DNA from: Actinomycetota bacterium
GTDB taxonomy: Bacteria; Actinomycetota; Thermoleophilia; Miltoncostaeales; Miltoncostaeaceae
Assembly: GCA_963169235.1 (NCBI GenBank)
Contig: CAUJCX010000018.1
Coordinates: forward strand, 41,153 to 105,152
Reading direction: 5' to 3'
Length of the DNA: 64,000 nt
Positions 50,625 through 59,247 of this stretch are shown here, piece after piece. The notes beneath the pieces were generated by a model that saw only the letters and a program-made list of their open reading frames with translations, had not been told where the DNA came from and ran no database searches. Each line of letters starts with the position of its first letter. The stretch's first letter is position 1. The position numbers were made by a program, and so were the translations under genes.

Positions 50625-50996
50625 TTACTCCACCGGGCTGAGCGGAGCCGACAGGCGGAAGCCCGGGTTCACGCACACGCCCGGATGGCGGTGCTCGAAC
50701 GCGGGCTCCACGACGCACGCGCAGCACTCCAGCGGTTCGCGCCACACGCGCAGCCCGCCGAAGCCCGCGCGGGTGCGCTGCAGCTCACGGAAGCGCTCGA
50801 CGTCCACCTCCACCCGGAACACCTGCTGCACGCAGCCCATCACGCGCCGCCCGAAGCGCTCGTACGCGTAGAGGTGCGGGCATTGCGACTCCACGCAATG
50901 CGACACGTGCACCACGCGCGCGCATCGCACGGGGCACTCGCGGCACCCACCGGCGGCGGCGTCCGGGTGCACCGGGTCGTGGTCGCGGGCGCTCAC
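50625..50996 (-). CDS. Cys-rich protein of unknown function
   Basis: This 123-residue protein has ten cysteines: GGCRECPVRC, HCVESQC, VMGC, LECCAC and PGVC. The spacing suggests one or two metal sites. I do not recognise the family. Good codon bias supports it as real. It starts with GTG at 50996. It is convergent with the DtxR gene, with the stops 3 bases apart. Confidence 0.65.
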   Translation of the reverse strand: MSARDHDPVHPDAAAGGCRECPVRCARVVHVSHCVESQCPHLYAYERFGRRVMGCVQQVFRVEVDVERFRELQRTRAGFGGLRVWREPLECCACVVEPAFEHRHPGVCVNPGFRLSAPLSPVE

Positions 50997-51178
50997 GCCG
51001 AGATGATGTGGACGAAGGTCACGCTGCGACGGTAGCCGACCACTTGCACCCGCGCCAGCGCGGGCGGCGGGCGGCGTTCCGGGACATCCGGCCCGGGCGT
51101 GTGCCGCCCCCGCCGGGGCTATGGTGAGACGTCACGCCGCCCATCAGCATTCGCCCGGGCGGCAGTCGAAGGAGGCTC

Positions 51179-51556
51179 ATGCCCGTGCGCACGTCCACCC
51201 TGCTCGCCGCCGGCGCGGCCCTTGCGGTCGCCGCGTCGCCCATCGCCCTCGCCCACAGCGATCGCACCGCCACGTCGCCGCGCTCCGGCGCCGCCGTGAA
51301 GACGCTGCCGGGCTCCGTCACCGTGACGTTCGGGGAGCAGATCGGGCGGGTGGTCTCGGTGCGGGTGACACGGAAGGGGTCGAGCACCAACTACGTGCGG
51401 TCGTACGGGCTCGACAAGCGCAACGTCAAGCGCGTCAAGGCCGTGCTGCGCTCGGTGGGCCCCAAGGGCACGTACACCGTCCGCTGGGCCATCGTGTCGG
51501 CCGACGGCCACAAGCAGAACGGTACGTTCACGTTCCGCACGCTGCGCAAGGGCTGA
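51179..51556 (+). CDS. copC: CopC-domain secreted copper-binding protein
   Basis: This 125-residue exported protein has signal TSTLLAAGAALAVAASPIALA, directly followed by the N-terminal copper His (AHSDRTATSPRSG) and the C-terminal DGHKQNGTFTFRT motif. The length fits the CopC fold. It binds copper outside the cytoplasm. ATG at 51179 has GGAGG four bases upstream. No CopD is fused or adjacent. Confidence 0.88.
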   Translation: MPVRTSTLLAAGAALAVAASPIALAHSDRTATSPRSGAAVKTLPGSVTVTFGEQIGRVVSVRVTRKGSSTNYVRSYGLDKRNVKRVKAVLRSVGPKGTYTVRWAIVSADGHKQNGTFTFRTLRKG

Positions 51557-51566
51557 CCTCGCCGCG

Positions 51567-51593
51567 GCGCGCCGGCCCCGCCGGGCGGCGCGC
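51567..51593. terminator. Hairpin between the copC and dnaE ends
   Basis: GCGCGCCG pairs with CGGCGCGC around an 11-base loop at the convergent 3' ends, reaching into the dnaE stop codon. It has no T-run. Confidence 0.45.
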
Positions 51594-54500
51594 TACTGCA
51601 CCACCAGGCAGCCGTCGCCGAGCAGGTTCTTGAGCGACGCCTGCAGGCTCGAGTCCTGCGCGTCGACGCGGAAGCGGTCGCCCAGGCGATAGCGCGTCAC
51701 GCAGTCCTCCGCCTCCATCAGCATCACCACGGACGCGTCGCCCTCGTGGTCCACCAGCAGCTGCTTCAGCTGGTCGAGGTGGCTCTGCAGCATGCCCCGG
51801 GCGGGCAGGCGCAGCGTCAGGCGGGCCTCCTCGCCGTCGGGGTCGATGCTGAACGCCTCGAACGTGCGGGCGACGATCTTCACCTCCGACTCCGACTTGC
51901 GGTCGACCCGGCCGTTGACCAGCACGATAGCGTCGGGCTGCAACAGCTCGCGGAACTCGGTGAGCGCGTCGGGCATCACCACCACCTCGACGCTGGCCTC
52001 CAGGTCTTCCAGGCGCATGAACGCCATGGGCTCGCCCTTGCGGGTGGTGATCGTCTTGAGCTCGCCCACCATGCCGCCCACCGTGACGTACTCGCGGTCG
52101 GGACGCTCCCCCAGGCCGCCGAGGCCGGTGGTGACGGCCCGGCGCAGCTGGCGGCGGCAGTCGTCCAGCGGGTGGCTGGACACGTAGAGGCCCAGCGCCT
52201 CCTTCTCGGCCGCCAGCATCTCGTCCTTGGCCTGCTCGAGGTCGGGCACCGGCGGGTCCATGGTGGCGACGGGCGACTCGGTGACGTCGGCCAGCAGGCC
52301 GAACAGGCTCTCCTGCCCCGCCGCGGCGTCGCTGCGGGCCTTCGCCGCCTGCCCCATCGCCGCGGGGAGCACGTCCAGCATGCCGGCCCGGGTGCCCGTG
52401 GTGGCGTCCAAGGCGCCCGCCTTGATCAGCGACTCGAGCGCCCGCTTGTTCACCTGTGCCTGGTCGACGCGGCGGCAGAAGTCCCAGACCGACGTGAAGT
52501 CGCCGCCCGTCTCGCGCGCGGCGATGATGGAGGCCACGGCGGTCTCGCCCACGCCCTTCACGGCGGTCATGCCGAACCGGATCTCGCGCGGGCCCGTGAC
52601 GGCGAAGTCGCTGCGGCTGAGGTTGGCGTCGGGAGGCAGCACCGCCAGGTCCATCTCGCGGCACGCCGCCACGTAGAACGGCACGCGGTCCTTGGTGTCC
52701 ATGACCGAGCTCAGGAGCGCCGCCATGTACTCGGCCGGGTGATTGCACTTGAGGTACGCGGTGCGGTACGACACCAGCGCGTAGCAGGCCGCGTGGCTCT
52801 TGTTGAAGCTGTAGTCGCCGGCGGCCTCGCACAGCCCCCACAGGTCCTCGGCGACGTTCGGCGCCGTGCCGCTGGCGATGCATCCCGCGATGAACTCGTC
52901 CTTCAGCGAGGCCATCAGCACCTTGTCCTTCTTGCCCACCGCCTTGCGCAGGTCGTCCGCGCGTGAGGGCGTGAAGCCCGCCAGCTGCCGCGAGATCGCC
53001 ATCAGCTGTTCCTGGTAGATGGCCACGCCGTACGTGGGGCCCGTGATGGCCTCCAGCCGCGGGTCGGCGAACGTCACCTCGGACGGCAGGCGCTTGTTGC
53101 GCGCGTACGTGGGGATGAACGCCATCGGGCCGGGGCGGTACAGGGCCACCAGCGCGATCAGGTCGGCGAACTCGGTGGGGCCCACCTCGCGCAGGGCGTC
53201 GCGCATGCCGCTGGACTCGAACTGGAACACGCCCAGCGCGTCGCCCCGCGCCAGCATGCGGTATGTCGCGGCGTCGTCGAGGCCCACCTGCTCGATGTCG
53301 AGGTCGACCCCGGACGTCTCCTTGATGAGGCGCAGGCAGCCCTGGATGACGTCGAGGTTGCGCAGGCCCAGGAAGTCCATCTTCAGCAGGCCGAGGGCCT
53401 CGACGTCGTGGTCGGGCACCTGGGTGACGACGTTCCCCTCGTCGTCGATGCGCACCGGGATGTAGTCGGTGACGTCGCTGGGAGCGATCACCACGCCCGC
53501 CGCGTGCACGCCCTCGTTGCGCACCTGCCCCTCGAGCGGCCGGGCCGTGTCGATGACGGTGCGCACCACCTCGTCGGCGTTGTACGCCTGCGCCAGCTCG
53601 GAGCCCTCCTTCATGGCCTCCTCGAGCGTGATGCCGATGGGGCGCTCGGGCACGAGCTTGGCGATGCGGTCGACCTGCCCGTAGCTGTAGCCCAGCACGC
53701 GCCCGGCGTCGCGCACCACGGCGCGGGCCAGCATCTTGCCGAACGTGCCGATGCGGGCCACCGCGCCGCGCCCGTACTTCTCGGTGACGTACGCCACCAC
53801 GCGATCGCGGCCGGCGACCTCGAAGTCGGTGTCGATGTCGGGCATCGACTTGCGGCCGGGGTTGAGGAAGCGCTCGAACAGCAGGTCGTGCTCGAGGGGG
53901 TCGAGGTCGGTGATGCGCAGCGTGTACGCCACCAGCGACCCCGCCGCCGAGCCACGCCCGGGACCGACGGCCACGCCGTTCTTGCGGCTCCAGTCGATGT
54001 AGTCCCACACGATCAGGAAGTAGGCCGAGAAGCCCATCTCCTCGATGACGTCCAGCTCGAACCGCAGGCGCTCGTCGGCACCCTGCGGCCACGCGTCGCC
54101 GTAGCGCATGCGCATGCCGTCGCGGCACAGCTTCTCGAGGTACGTCGCGGGCGTCTCGCCGTCGGGCACCGGGAAACGCGGCAGCTGCGTCTCGCCGATG
54201 GGCAGCACCAGGCCCTTGCAGCGGTCGGCGATCTCGAGCGACACGGGGATGGCGTCGACGAAATCGGGCAGCGCGCGGGCCATCTCGGCGCCGGTCTTGA
54301 GGTAGAACTCCTTGGTGTCGAACTTGAACCGCTTGGGGTTCGACAGCACGTCGCGCGTCTGGATGGCCAGCAGCGCCTCGTGCGCCTCGGCGTCGTGCTG
54401 GCACACGTAGTGCGCGTCGCACGTCGCCACCATCGTCTGGCGGGCGTCGAGCGCCACCTTCTTCAGCTGCTCGTTGATGCGGGTCTGGATGGGCAGGCCC

Positions 54501-55036
54501 GAGTTCTGGATCTCGACGTAGACGTCGTCGCGCCCGAAGATCTGGATGAGGCGGTCGAGCTCGGTGCGCGCGCCCGGCACGTCGTCGCGCTCGAGCATGC
54601 CGCAGATGGTGCCCGACAGGCAGCCGGTCAGCGCGATGACGCCGTCGGCGTGCTCGGCCATGGCCTCGTAGTCCACGCGCGGGCGGCGGTGGAAGCCCTC
54701 GAGGTACCCCTTGGAGCACAGCTTGATGAGGTTGTAGTACCCCTGCGTCGACTCGGCCAAGAGCGTGATGTGAGCGCGCTTCTCGCGCCCGCCGGGGCGC
54801 GCGTGGCGGTCGGGAACCAGGTACGCCTCGAGGCCCACGATCGGCGTGATGCCGCGCTTGTTGGCCTGCCGGTACAGCTCGATCGCCCCGCTCATCACCC
54901 CGTGATCGGTGAGCGCCGTGGCGGTCTGGCCCATCTCCTCGACCCGGTCGAGCAGGCGCGGGATCTTGCACGACCCGTCCAGGATCGAGTAGTCCGAGTG
55001 GACGTGCAGGTGAGCGAAGTCGGGCGTCGAAGGCAT
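51593..55036 (-). CDS. dnaE: DNA polymerase III alpha subunit
   Basis: This 1147-residue replicative polymerase has an N-terminal PHP domain (AHLHVHSDYSILDG with metal ligands), palm-domain catalytic acids D400, D402 and D404 in MPDIDTDF, a fingers region (GVAIYQEQLM and AAGDYSFNKSHA), and a C-terminal OB fold (VGGMVGELKTITTRKGEPM). The length and order match DnaE1. It starts with ATG at 55036 after GATAAT seven bases upstream, so the transcript may be leaderless. Confidence 0.97.
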   Translation of the reverse strand: MPSTPDFAHLHVHSDYSILDGSCKIPRLLDRVEEMGQTATALTDHGVMSGAIELYRQANKRGITPIVGLEAYLVPDRHARPGGREKRAHITLLAESTQGYYNLIKLCSKGYLEGFHRRPRVDYEAMAEHADGVIALTGCLSGTICGMLERDDVPGARTELDRLIQIFGRDDVYVEIQNSGLPIQTRINEQLKKVALDARQTMVATCDAHYVCQHDAEAHEALLAIQTRDVLSNPKRFKFDTKEFYLKTGAEMARALPDFVDAIPVSLEIADRCKGLVLPIGETQLPRFPVPDGETPATYLEKLCRDGMRMRYGDAWPQGADERLRFELDVIEEMGFSAYFLIVWDYIDWSRKNGVAVGPGRGSAAGSLVAYTLRITDLDPLEHDLLFERFLNPGRKSMPDIDTDFEVAGRDRVVAYVTEKYGRGAVARIGTFGKMLARAVVRDAGRVLGYSYGQVDRIAKLVPERPIGITLEEAMKEGSELAQAYNADEVVRTVIDTARPLEGQVRNEGVHAAGVVIAPSDVTDYIPVRIDDEGNVVTQVPDHDVEALGLLKMDFLGLRNLDVIQGCLRLIKETSGVDLDIEQVGLDDAATYRMLARGDALGVFQFESSGMRDALREVGPTEFADLIALVALYRPGPMAFIPTYARNKRLPSEVTFADPRLEAITGPTYGVAIYQEQLMAISRQLAGFTPSRADDLRKAVGKKDKVLMASLKDEFIAGCIASGTAPNVAEDLWGLCEAAGDYSFNKSHAACYALVSYRTAYLKCNHPAEYMAALLSSVMDTKDRVPFYVAACREMDLAVLPPDANLSRSDFAVTGPREIRFGMTAVKGVGETAVASIIAARETGGDFTSVWDFCRRVDQAQVNKRALESLIKAGALDATTGTRAGMLDVLPAAMGQAAKARSDAAAGQESLFGLLADVTESPVATMDPPVPDLEQAKDEMLAAEKEALGLYVSSHPLDDCRRQLRRAVTTGLGGLGERPDREYVTVGGMVGELKTITTRKGEPMAFMRLEDLEASVEVVVMPDALTEFRELLQPDAIVLVNGRVDRKSESEVKIVARTFEAFSIDPDGEEARLTLRLPARGMLQSHLDQLKQLLVDHEGDASVVMLMEAEDCVTRYRLGDRFRVDAQDSSLQASLKNLLGDGCLVVQ

Positions 55037-55043
55037 AGGGTCG

Positions 55044-55049
55044 ATTATC
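55044..55049 (-). promoter_or_regulatory. -10 hexamer GATAAT of dnaE
   Basis: GATAAT on the minus strand ends 7 bases before the ATG at 55036. Confidence 0.5.
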
Positions 55050-55130
55050 GGGAGCGCGTCGGATTGCACGGCCCACCGCGGGCACGCGGGCGGCCGATGC
55101 CGCACGCCGCCCCCGGGACGCCGGCCGGCG

Positions 55131-55778
55131 TCAGTCCTCCTTGGGCTCCGGGACGTGGTGGTCGAGGGCCAGGAGCCCCCACTCGCCGCCCAGCACCAGG
55201 CGCGCGCCGTCGGGCGACCACAGCCCGCAGCGGGCGAACCGGATGTAGCGCACCAGCGCGCGGTCGGACAGCCGCACGAGGGCCAGGCCCCGGTAGCGCG
55301 GGGGTTCCACCACCGGCACCGCGGCGTACTCGCCGCCGGGGGCGACGCGGGCGGCGGCGGGCAGGTCACCGTCGGCCACGTCGTCGATCCACACGTCGGG
55401 GGGAAGGCCGGCCACCGGATCGGCGTCGGGGTGCTGCTCGGACGTGAGCGCCAGCGTCGCGAGCTCCCACGTGCGGGTCACCATCTTGCTGACGCCGCCC
55501 AGCGACGTGCCGTCGTCGCCCAGCACCAGCGACAGCGCGGCCTCGCGGGCCGCCGCCGCGGCGCGCACCGGCCCCACGCCGGCGATCGCCACGCCCTCCT
55601 GCGTCCCCACGAGCGGCAGCGCCGTGCGCGGGGGCGGCGAGATCATGAGGCCGTTGGCCGGCTCGGCGCGACGGCGTCCCGGCAGCGCACCGCGCCGCTG
55701 GAGCACGTCCAGGATGCCGGACCACGCTCCCGGGTCGTCGGGGACGACGGGCCGAGCACCGAGGGGGCGAGTGGACAT
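55131..55778 (-). CDS. Hypothetical protein with propeller-blade-like end
   Basis: This 215-residue cytosolic protein is not one I recognise. The ATG at 55778 is preceded by AAAGGGA. The final part reads CGLWSPDGARLVLGGEWGLLAL, a beta-propeller blade pattern shared with the end of the next gene upstream. The two may be relatives or partners. Confidence 0.6.
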   Translation of the reverse strand: MSTRPLGARPVVPDDPGAWSGILDVLQRRGALPGRRRAEPANGLMISPPPRTALPLVGTQEGVAIAGVGPVRAAAAAREAALSLVLGDDGTSLGGVSKMVTRTWELATLALTSEQHPDADPVAGLPPDVWIDDVADGDLPAAARVAPGGEYAAVPVVEPPRYRGLALVRLSDRALVRYIRFARCGLWSPDGARLVLGGEWGLLALDHHVPEPKED

Positions 55779-55851
55779 GGGATCCCTTTCGAGCGCGACG
55801 GGCGACTACCGCCCAGAGGGTACCCCACCCCGGATGACGGCGACCGTGAGC

Positions 55852-56772
55852 TCAGGCGCCGCCCGCGGGGGGAGCCAGCGTCGCGACGCCCCACTCGCCG
55901 CCCACCACCACGACGTCACCGGCGCCGAACGCGCCACACGCGACGCCGGCGACGGCCAGCAGCACCGAACCGTCGCGCGCGTCGCACACGGTGATGCCCT
56001 CGTCGCCCTCCACCAGCACGCGGCCGCCGTCGTCCGAGACCTTCACACGGGACGCCGGGCCCGGCGCCTGCCAGCGGTGGACGCCGTCGGGGCCGGTCAC
56101 CTCCACGTCCCCGTCGGCGTGCAGCGCCACCGCCACCGGCGCGGCGCCGGCCGCGCGCAGGTCGGTCACCGCAGGGCCGTCTGCCGAGGCCGTGCCGGGC
56201 GGACCCACCGCCGCGCCCACGGCCACCCACACGGCGCCGTCCGCCCCCAGCGCCACGGCGTCGGCCGCGCCCGCGTGGCGCGCCGTCACCGCGCCGTCGG
56301 CCATGTTCATCACCACCAGCCCGTCGCCGTCGGCCACCGCCACGCTGAGGCCGTCGGGGGCGATGGCCGCCGGCCCCGGGCCCAGGTCGGGCAGCCGGTC
56401 GCCCAGGCTGGGCAGCACCACGGCGCGCCAGCCCCCGTCGGCGTGCACCAGGGCCGCATTGGCCTGGGCGGCACCCACGGCCCGGTCGGTGCCGGGCGGG
56501 CGCCGGTCGAACAGCTGGCCGGTGTCGCTGACGCGCACCGAGCGCACCATGCCGGGACCCCACGTGACCGCCAGCGCGCCGCCCTGCGCCGTGTCGAGCC
56601 CCGCGCACGGCACCGGGCCCGCGCTCGTCATCGCCACGGTGGCCCACGGCGATGCGTCACCCACCGCGTCGCCGGCGGCGGCCTCCAGGCGCAGCCCGTT
56701 GGGACCGAGCCCGACCGCGCATCGTCCCGGCGCGGTGACGGGGTCGACGCGCAGGCGCGCGGGGGGTGCCAT
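55852..56772 (-). CDS. Propeller-like hypothetical protein
   Basis: This is a 306-residue cytosolic protein of repeated short strand units (GDGLVVMNMADGAVTA, LGADGAVWVAVG, DDGGRVLVEGDEGITVCDA), as in six- or seven-blade propellers, ending GGEWGVATL like its neighbour. Its function is unknown. An upstream GTG at 56874 is open but adds an Arg-rich stretch; ATG at 56772 is preferred. Confidence 0.6.
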   Translation of the reverse strand: MAPPARLRVDPVTAPGRCAVGLGPNGLRLEAAAGDAVGDASPWATVAMTSAGPVPCAGLDTAQGGALAVTWGPGMVRSVRVSDTGQLFDRRPPGTDRAVGAAQANAALVHADGGWRAVVLPSLGDRLPDLGPGPAAIAPDGLSVAVADGDGLVVMNMADGAVTARHAGAADAVALGADGAVWVAVGAAVGPPGTASADGPAVTDLRAAGAAPVAVALHADGDVEVTGPDGVHRWQAPGPASRVKVSDDGGRVLVEGDEGITVCDARDGSVLLAVAGVACGAFGAGDVVVVGGEWGVATLAPPAGGA

Positions 56773-56965
56773 GCGCCTCACGGAGCCGTTCCCGGGGCGC
56801 GAGGTGTGCGGTGACGCGACGCGATGGGCATGCCGTGATCCTACGCGGCCACGCCGGTTCGCGTTCGTGGGCACCCTCCGCAGGGCGGGCCGTCATGCGG
56901 GCGCGGTAGCGTCCGGGCCGCCCCCATGACTCCAGACCGACCGCCGGAGCACCGATAGCATCGTT

Positions 56966-57442
56966 ATGGGAATCATCGACGCCACGGCGACAGATGCCCC
57001 GATGACCGAATCGGCACACACCGACACACTGCGTGTCCCCGCGGAGCTGTCCTCGCTGGCCCGGGTGCGAAGCACCCTCGAGAGCGCCCTCGACCGCTGC
57101 GCCTGGCCCGAGGGCGACACCAGCCGCGTGATGCTGGCGGCGGGCGAGGCCGTCTGCAACGCCATCGAGCACGGCTCCGTACCCACGGGCACCATCACCG
57201 TGTCGATCCACTCCGGCGAGGACGGCGTCACCCTGGTGGTCACCGACGAGGGCGACCCCGGTCGGCCGGCGCGCTTGAACCTGGGTGCCGAGGCGCCGCC
57301 CTCCAGCAGCATCCGCGGGCGCGGCATGATGATCATGCGCGAGCTGGCCGACGAGATCGCGCTCGAGCGCCACGGTGGCGGTACGCGCGTCGCGATGTTC
57401 TTCGCCCGCATCGACGGCACCCGCGACCACCGGGCGGCGTAG
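56966..57442 (+). CDS. RsbW-type anti-sigma factor or serine kinase
   Basis: This is a 158-residue HATPase_c_2 protein: ATP-site motifs AAGEAVCNAIEHG (N box), VTDEGDPG (G1 box) and GRGMMIMRELADE (G2 box). Such proteins bind a sigma factor or phosphorylate an anti-sigma antagonist in partner-switching. No sigma factor or STAS antagonist gene is adjacent. The second ATG at 57002 is another possible start. Confidence 0.85.
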   Translation: MGIIDATATDAPMTESAHTDTLRVPAELSSLARVRSTLESALDRCAWPEGDTSRVMLAAGEAVCNAIEHGSVPTGTITVSIHSGEDGVTLVVTDEGDPGRPARLNLGAEAPPSSSIRGRGMMIMRELADEIALERHGGGTRVAMFFARIDGTRDHRAA

Positions 57443-57447
57443 CGCTC

Positions 57448-58425
57448 TCAGCGCCTCCCGCTTCCCGGCGGCCCGGTGGAGCGGCGCGGCACCAGCACGG
57501 TGGGCAGCGGCGGCGACCCCGCCGGCACCGCCCCTTCGCGCCGCGCCAGCAGCACGTCGACGGCCCGCTCGCCCATGGGGCGGTACGGCACCATCACGGT
57601 CGAGAGGCCCGCGCCGGAGGCGGCGGGCACGTCGTCGATGCCCATCACCGAGACGTCACCGGGCACCGCCACGCCCATCCACGCGAGCGTCTGGAGTGCG
57701 CTGAGCGCCAGCGTGTCGTTCAGCGCCAACAGCGCCGTGGGCCGGCGGTCGCCGGCCATCGCGGCCCGCACCAGGGCATCACCCGTCTGCTCGCCCGGGC
57801 GGCGGTCGCCGGGCCCTTCGTAGACGGACAGGGGGGTCGCCCCCCGCCAGGCGCGCGTGGCCCCCTCCAGGCGGTCTCCCGCACCCGGCCACGCCAGCAC
57901 GGCGACGTCGCGGTGGCCCAGTTGCCGCAGGTACGCCATCGCGGCCTCCCCGGCGCCCGACGTGTCGGCCACCACGGCGTCCACCCCGTCGGCCCGGCCG
58001 TCCACGACCACGGCGGGCACGCGCGGGTCGCGGTCCGGCACGTCGTTGAGGAACACCTGGCCGTCCACCGCCTCGTCACGGGCCTGGGCGGTGAGCACCA
58101 GCGCGTAGCCCGCCCGGTCGCACGCGCTCAGCACGCCGCGGGCCACCAGCGCCGCCGCGGGATCGCCCAGCAGGGTGTCGGCGGCGCCGGGCGCGACGAA
58201 CGCGATCATCGCCGTGCGTCCCCTGGCCAGCGACCGCGCCGCGGGATGGGGCCCCGTGTACCCCAGCCGGGCGGCGGCCTCGTGCACCCGTTGCCGGGTG
58301 GACTCCGCGACCCGCTCCGGCTTGGAGAACGTGGTGGACGCGGTCCAGATGGACACCCCCGCCACTGCCGCCACGTCGCGCAGCGTGGGCGCCCGTCCCT
58401 TGCCCGCCCCCTTGTCAACCGTCAC
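57448..58425 (-). CDS. LacI-family transcriptional regulator
   Basis: This 325-residue repressor has an N-terminal helix-turn-helix (TLRDVAAVAGVSIWTASTTFS) of the WTAS-type actinobacterial branch, a hinge helix (ARSLARG), and a sugar-binding-like core (LLALNDTLALSALQ, VMGIDDVPAASG). It starts with GTG at 58425. It is divergent from the decarboxylase-like gene, with a perfect palindrome between them, so it probably controls that gene and itself. Confidence 0.88.
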   Translation of the reverse strand: MTVDKGAGKGRAPTLRDVAAVAGVSIWTASTTFSKPERVAESTRQRVHEAAARLGYTGPHPAARSLARGRTAMIAFVAPGAADTLLGDPAAALVARGVLSACDRAGYALVLTAQARDEAVDGQVFLNDVPDRDPRVPAVVVDGRADGVDAVVADTSGAGEAAMAYLRQLGHRDVAVLAWPGAGDRLEGATRAWRGATPLSVYEGPGDRRPGEQTGDALVRAAMAGDRRPTALLALNDTLALSALQTLAWMGVAVPGDVSVMGIDDVPAASGAGLSTVMVPYRPMGERAVDVLLARREGAVPAGSPPLPTVLVPRRSTGPPGSGRR

Positions 58426-58449
58426 CGCAGCCCCTATCGTCCCCGGTAT

Positions 58450-58461
58450 CTAACCGGTTAG
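58450..58461. promoter_or_regulatory. Likely LacI-family operator CTAACCGGTTAG
   Basis: A perfect 12-base palindrome with a central CG step, typical of LacI-family operators. It lies 24 bases above the LacI start and 51 above the decarboxylase-like start. Confidence 0.7.
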
Positions 58462-58512
58462 CGTAGTGGGCTTCAAGGCCCGCCCACCCGCCACGACGCA
58501 ACGAGGAGCGAC

Positions 58513-59190
58513 ATGCCCGGACTCGAAGCACCGCAGCTGGTCACCAACAGCCGCATGCTCTACTTCACGTGGGTGCCCGCCGACCCGGACGCCGTGCGGG
58601 CCCTGGTGCCGCAGGAGCTCCAGATGGCCGACAACAACCAGTGCTTCATCAACCAGTACGTGGTGGACACCAGCGACCAGACGTCCGGCTTCCAGGCGTA
58701 CTCGCTGACGTACGCGGGCGCCGACCTGGCGGGACACGACACGCCCGACGGCGCGGTCCCCGGCCGCTGGTGGACGCACTACTTCAACTCCAGCGCCGAG
58801 ATGCGCGAGTACGCGTCCAAGCGCGGCGTGCCGGCGGGCGTGGGCGAGACCACGCTGGAGATCAGCGACGGCATCCTCACCGCCACGACGTCGTCCGACG
58901 GCACCCCGGTCATCCGCACCACCGTGCGCGTCGGCGACGTCGCCGTGCAGGGCCGCGGCCAGCTGCGGTACATCACGCGCGTCGACGGCACGCTCACCAG
59001 CGGCCTGTACCCGTTCACCGCGGGTCTGGTGCAGCCGTGGGAGGTGTTGTCGATGGAGTTCCTCGAGTCCGACCACCCGGTGTCGGCGTTGCGCCCGGCC
59101 GACCCGCTCGAGGTGACGTGGGGCTTCTACTCCCCCAACGCCGCGTTCTGCTACCCCGGCGGCGAGGGCCCCATGGACAGCATGCCGTAG
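58513..59190 (+). CDS. Acetoacetate-decarboxylase-like protein
   Basis: This 225-residue protein opens LVTNSRMLYFTWVPADPDAVRALVPQ and ends with a VTWGFYSPNAAFCYP segment, matching the acetoacetate-decarboxylase fold. The only Lys (in YASKRGVP) is in the place where the Schiff-base Lys would be, but the match is not exact, so activity is uncertain. AGGAG six bases before the ATG sets the start. It is likely controlled by the divergent LacI protein. Confidence 0.65.
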   Translation: MPGLEAPQLVTNSRMLYFTWVPADPDAVRALVPQELQMADNNQCFINQYVVDTSDQTSGFQAYSLTYAGADLAGHDTPDGAVPGRWWTHYFNSSAEMREYASKRGVPAGVGETTLEISDGILTATTSSDGTPVIRTTVRVGDVAVQGRGQLRYITRVDGTLTSGLYPFTAGLVQPWEVLSMEFLESDHPVSALRPADPLEVTWGFYSPNAAFCYPGGEGPMDSMP

Positions 59191-59207
59191 GTCGCTGCCC
59201 GCACCCC

Positions 59208-59238
59208 GGCGGGCGGACGGTCCCCCGTCCCGCCCGCC
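59208..59238. terminator. Bidirectional terminator-like hairpin
   Basis: GGCGGGCGGAC and GTCCCGCCCGCC arms with one bulge, between the convergent decarboxylase-like and FtsX genes. Confidence 0.65.
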
Positions 59239-59247
59239 GGGTGAGCG

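Noticed and set aside
53408..55447. 679-codon rightward open frame opposite dnaE
   Set aside because: Antisense shadow of dnaE with Val/His/Arg-rich translation and no domain.
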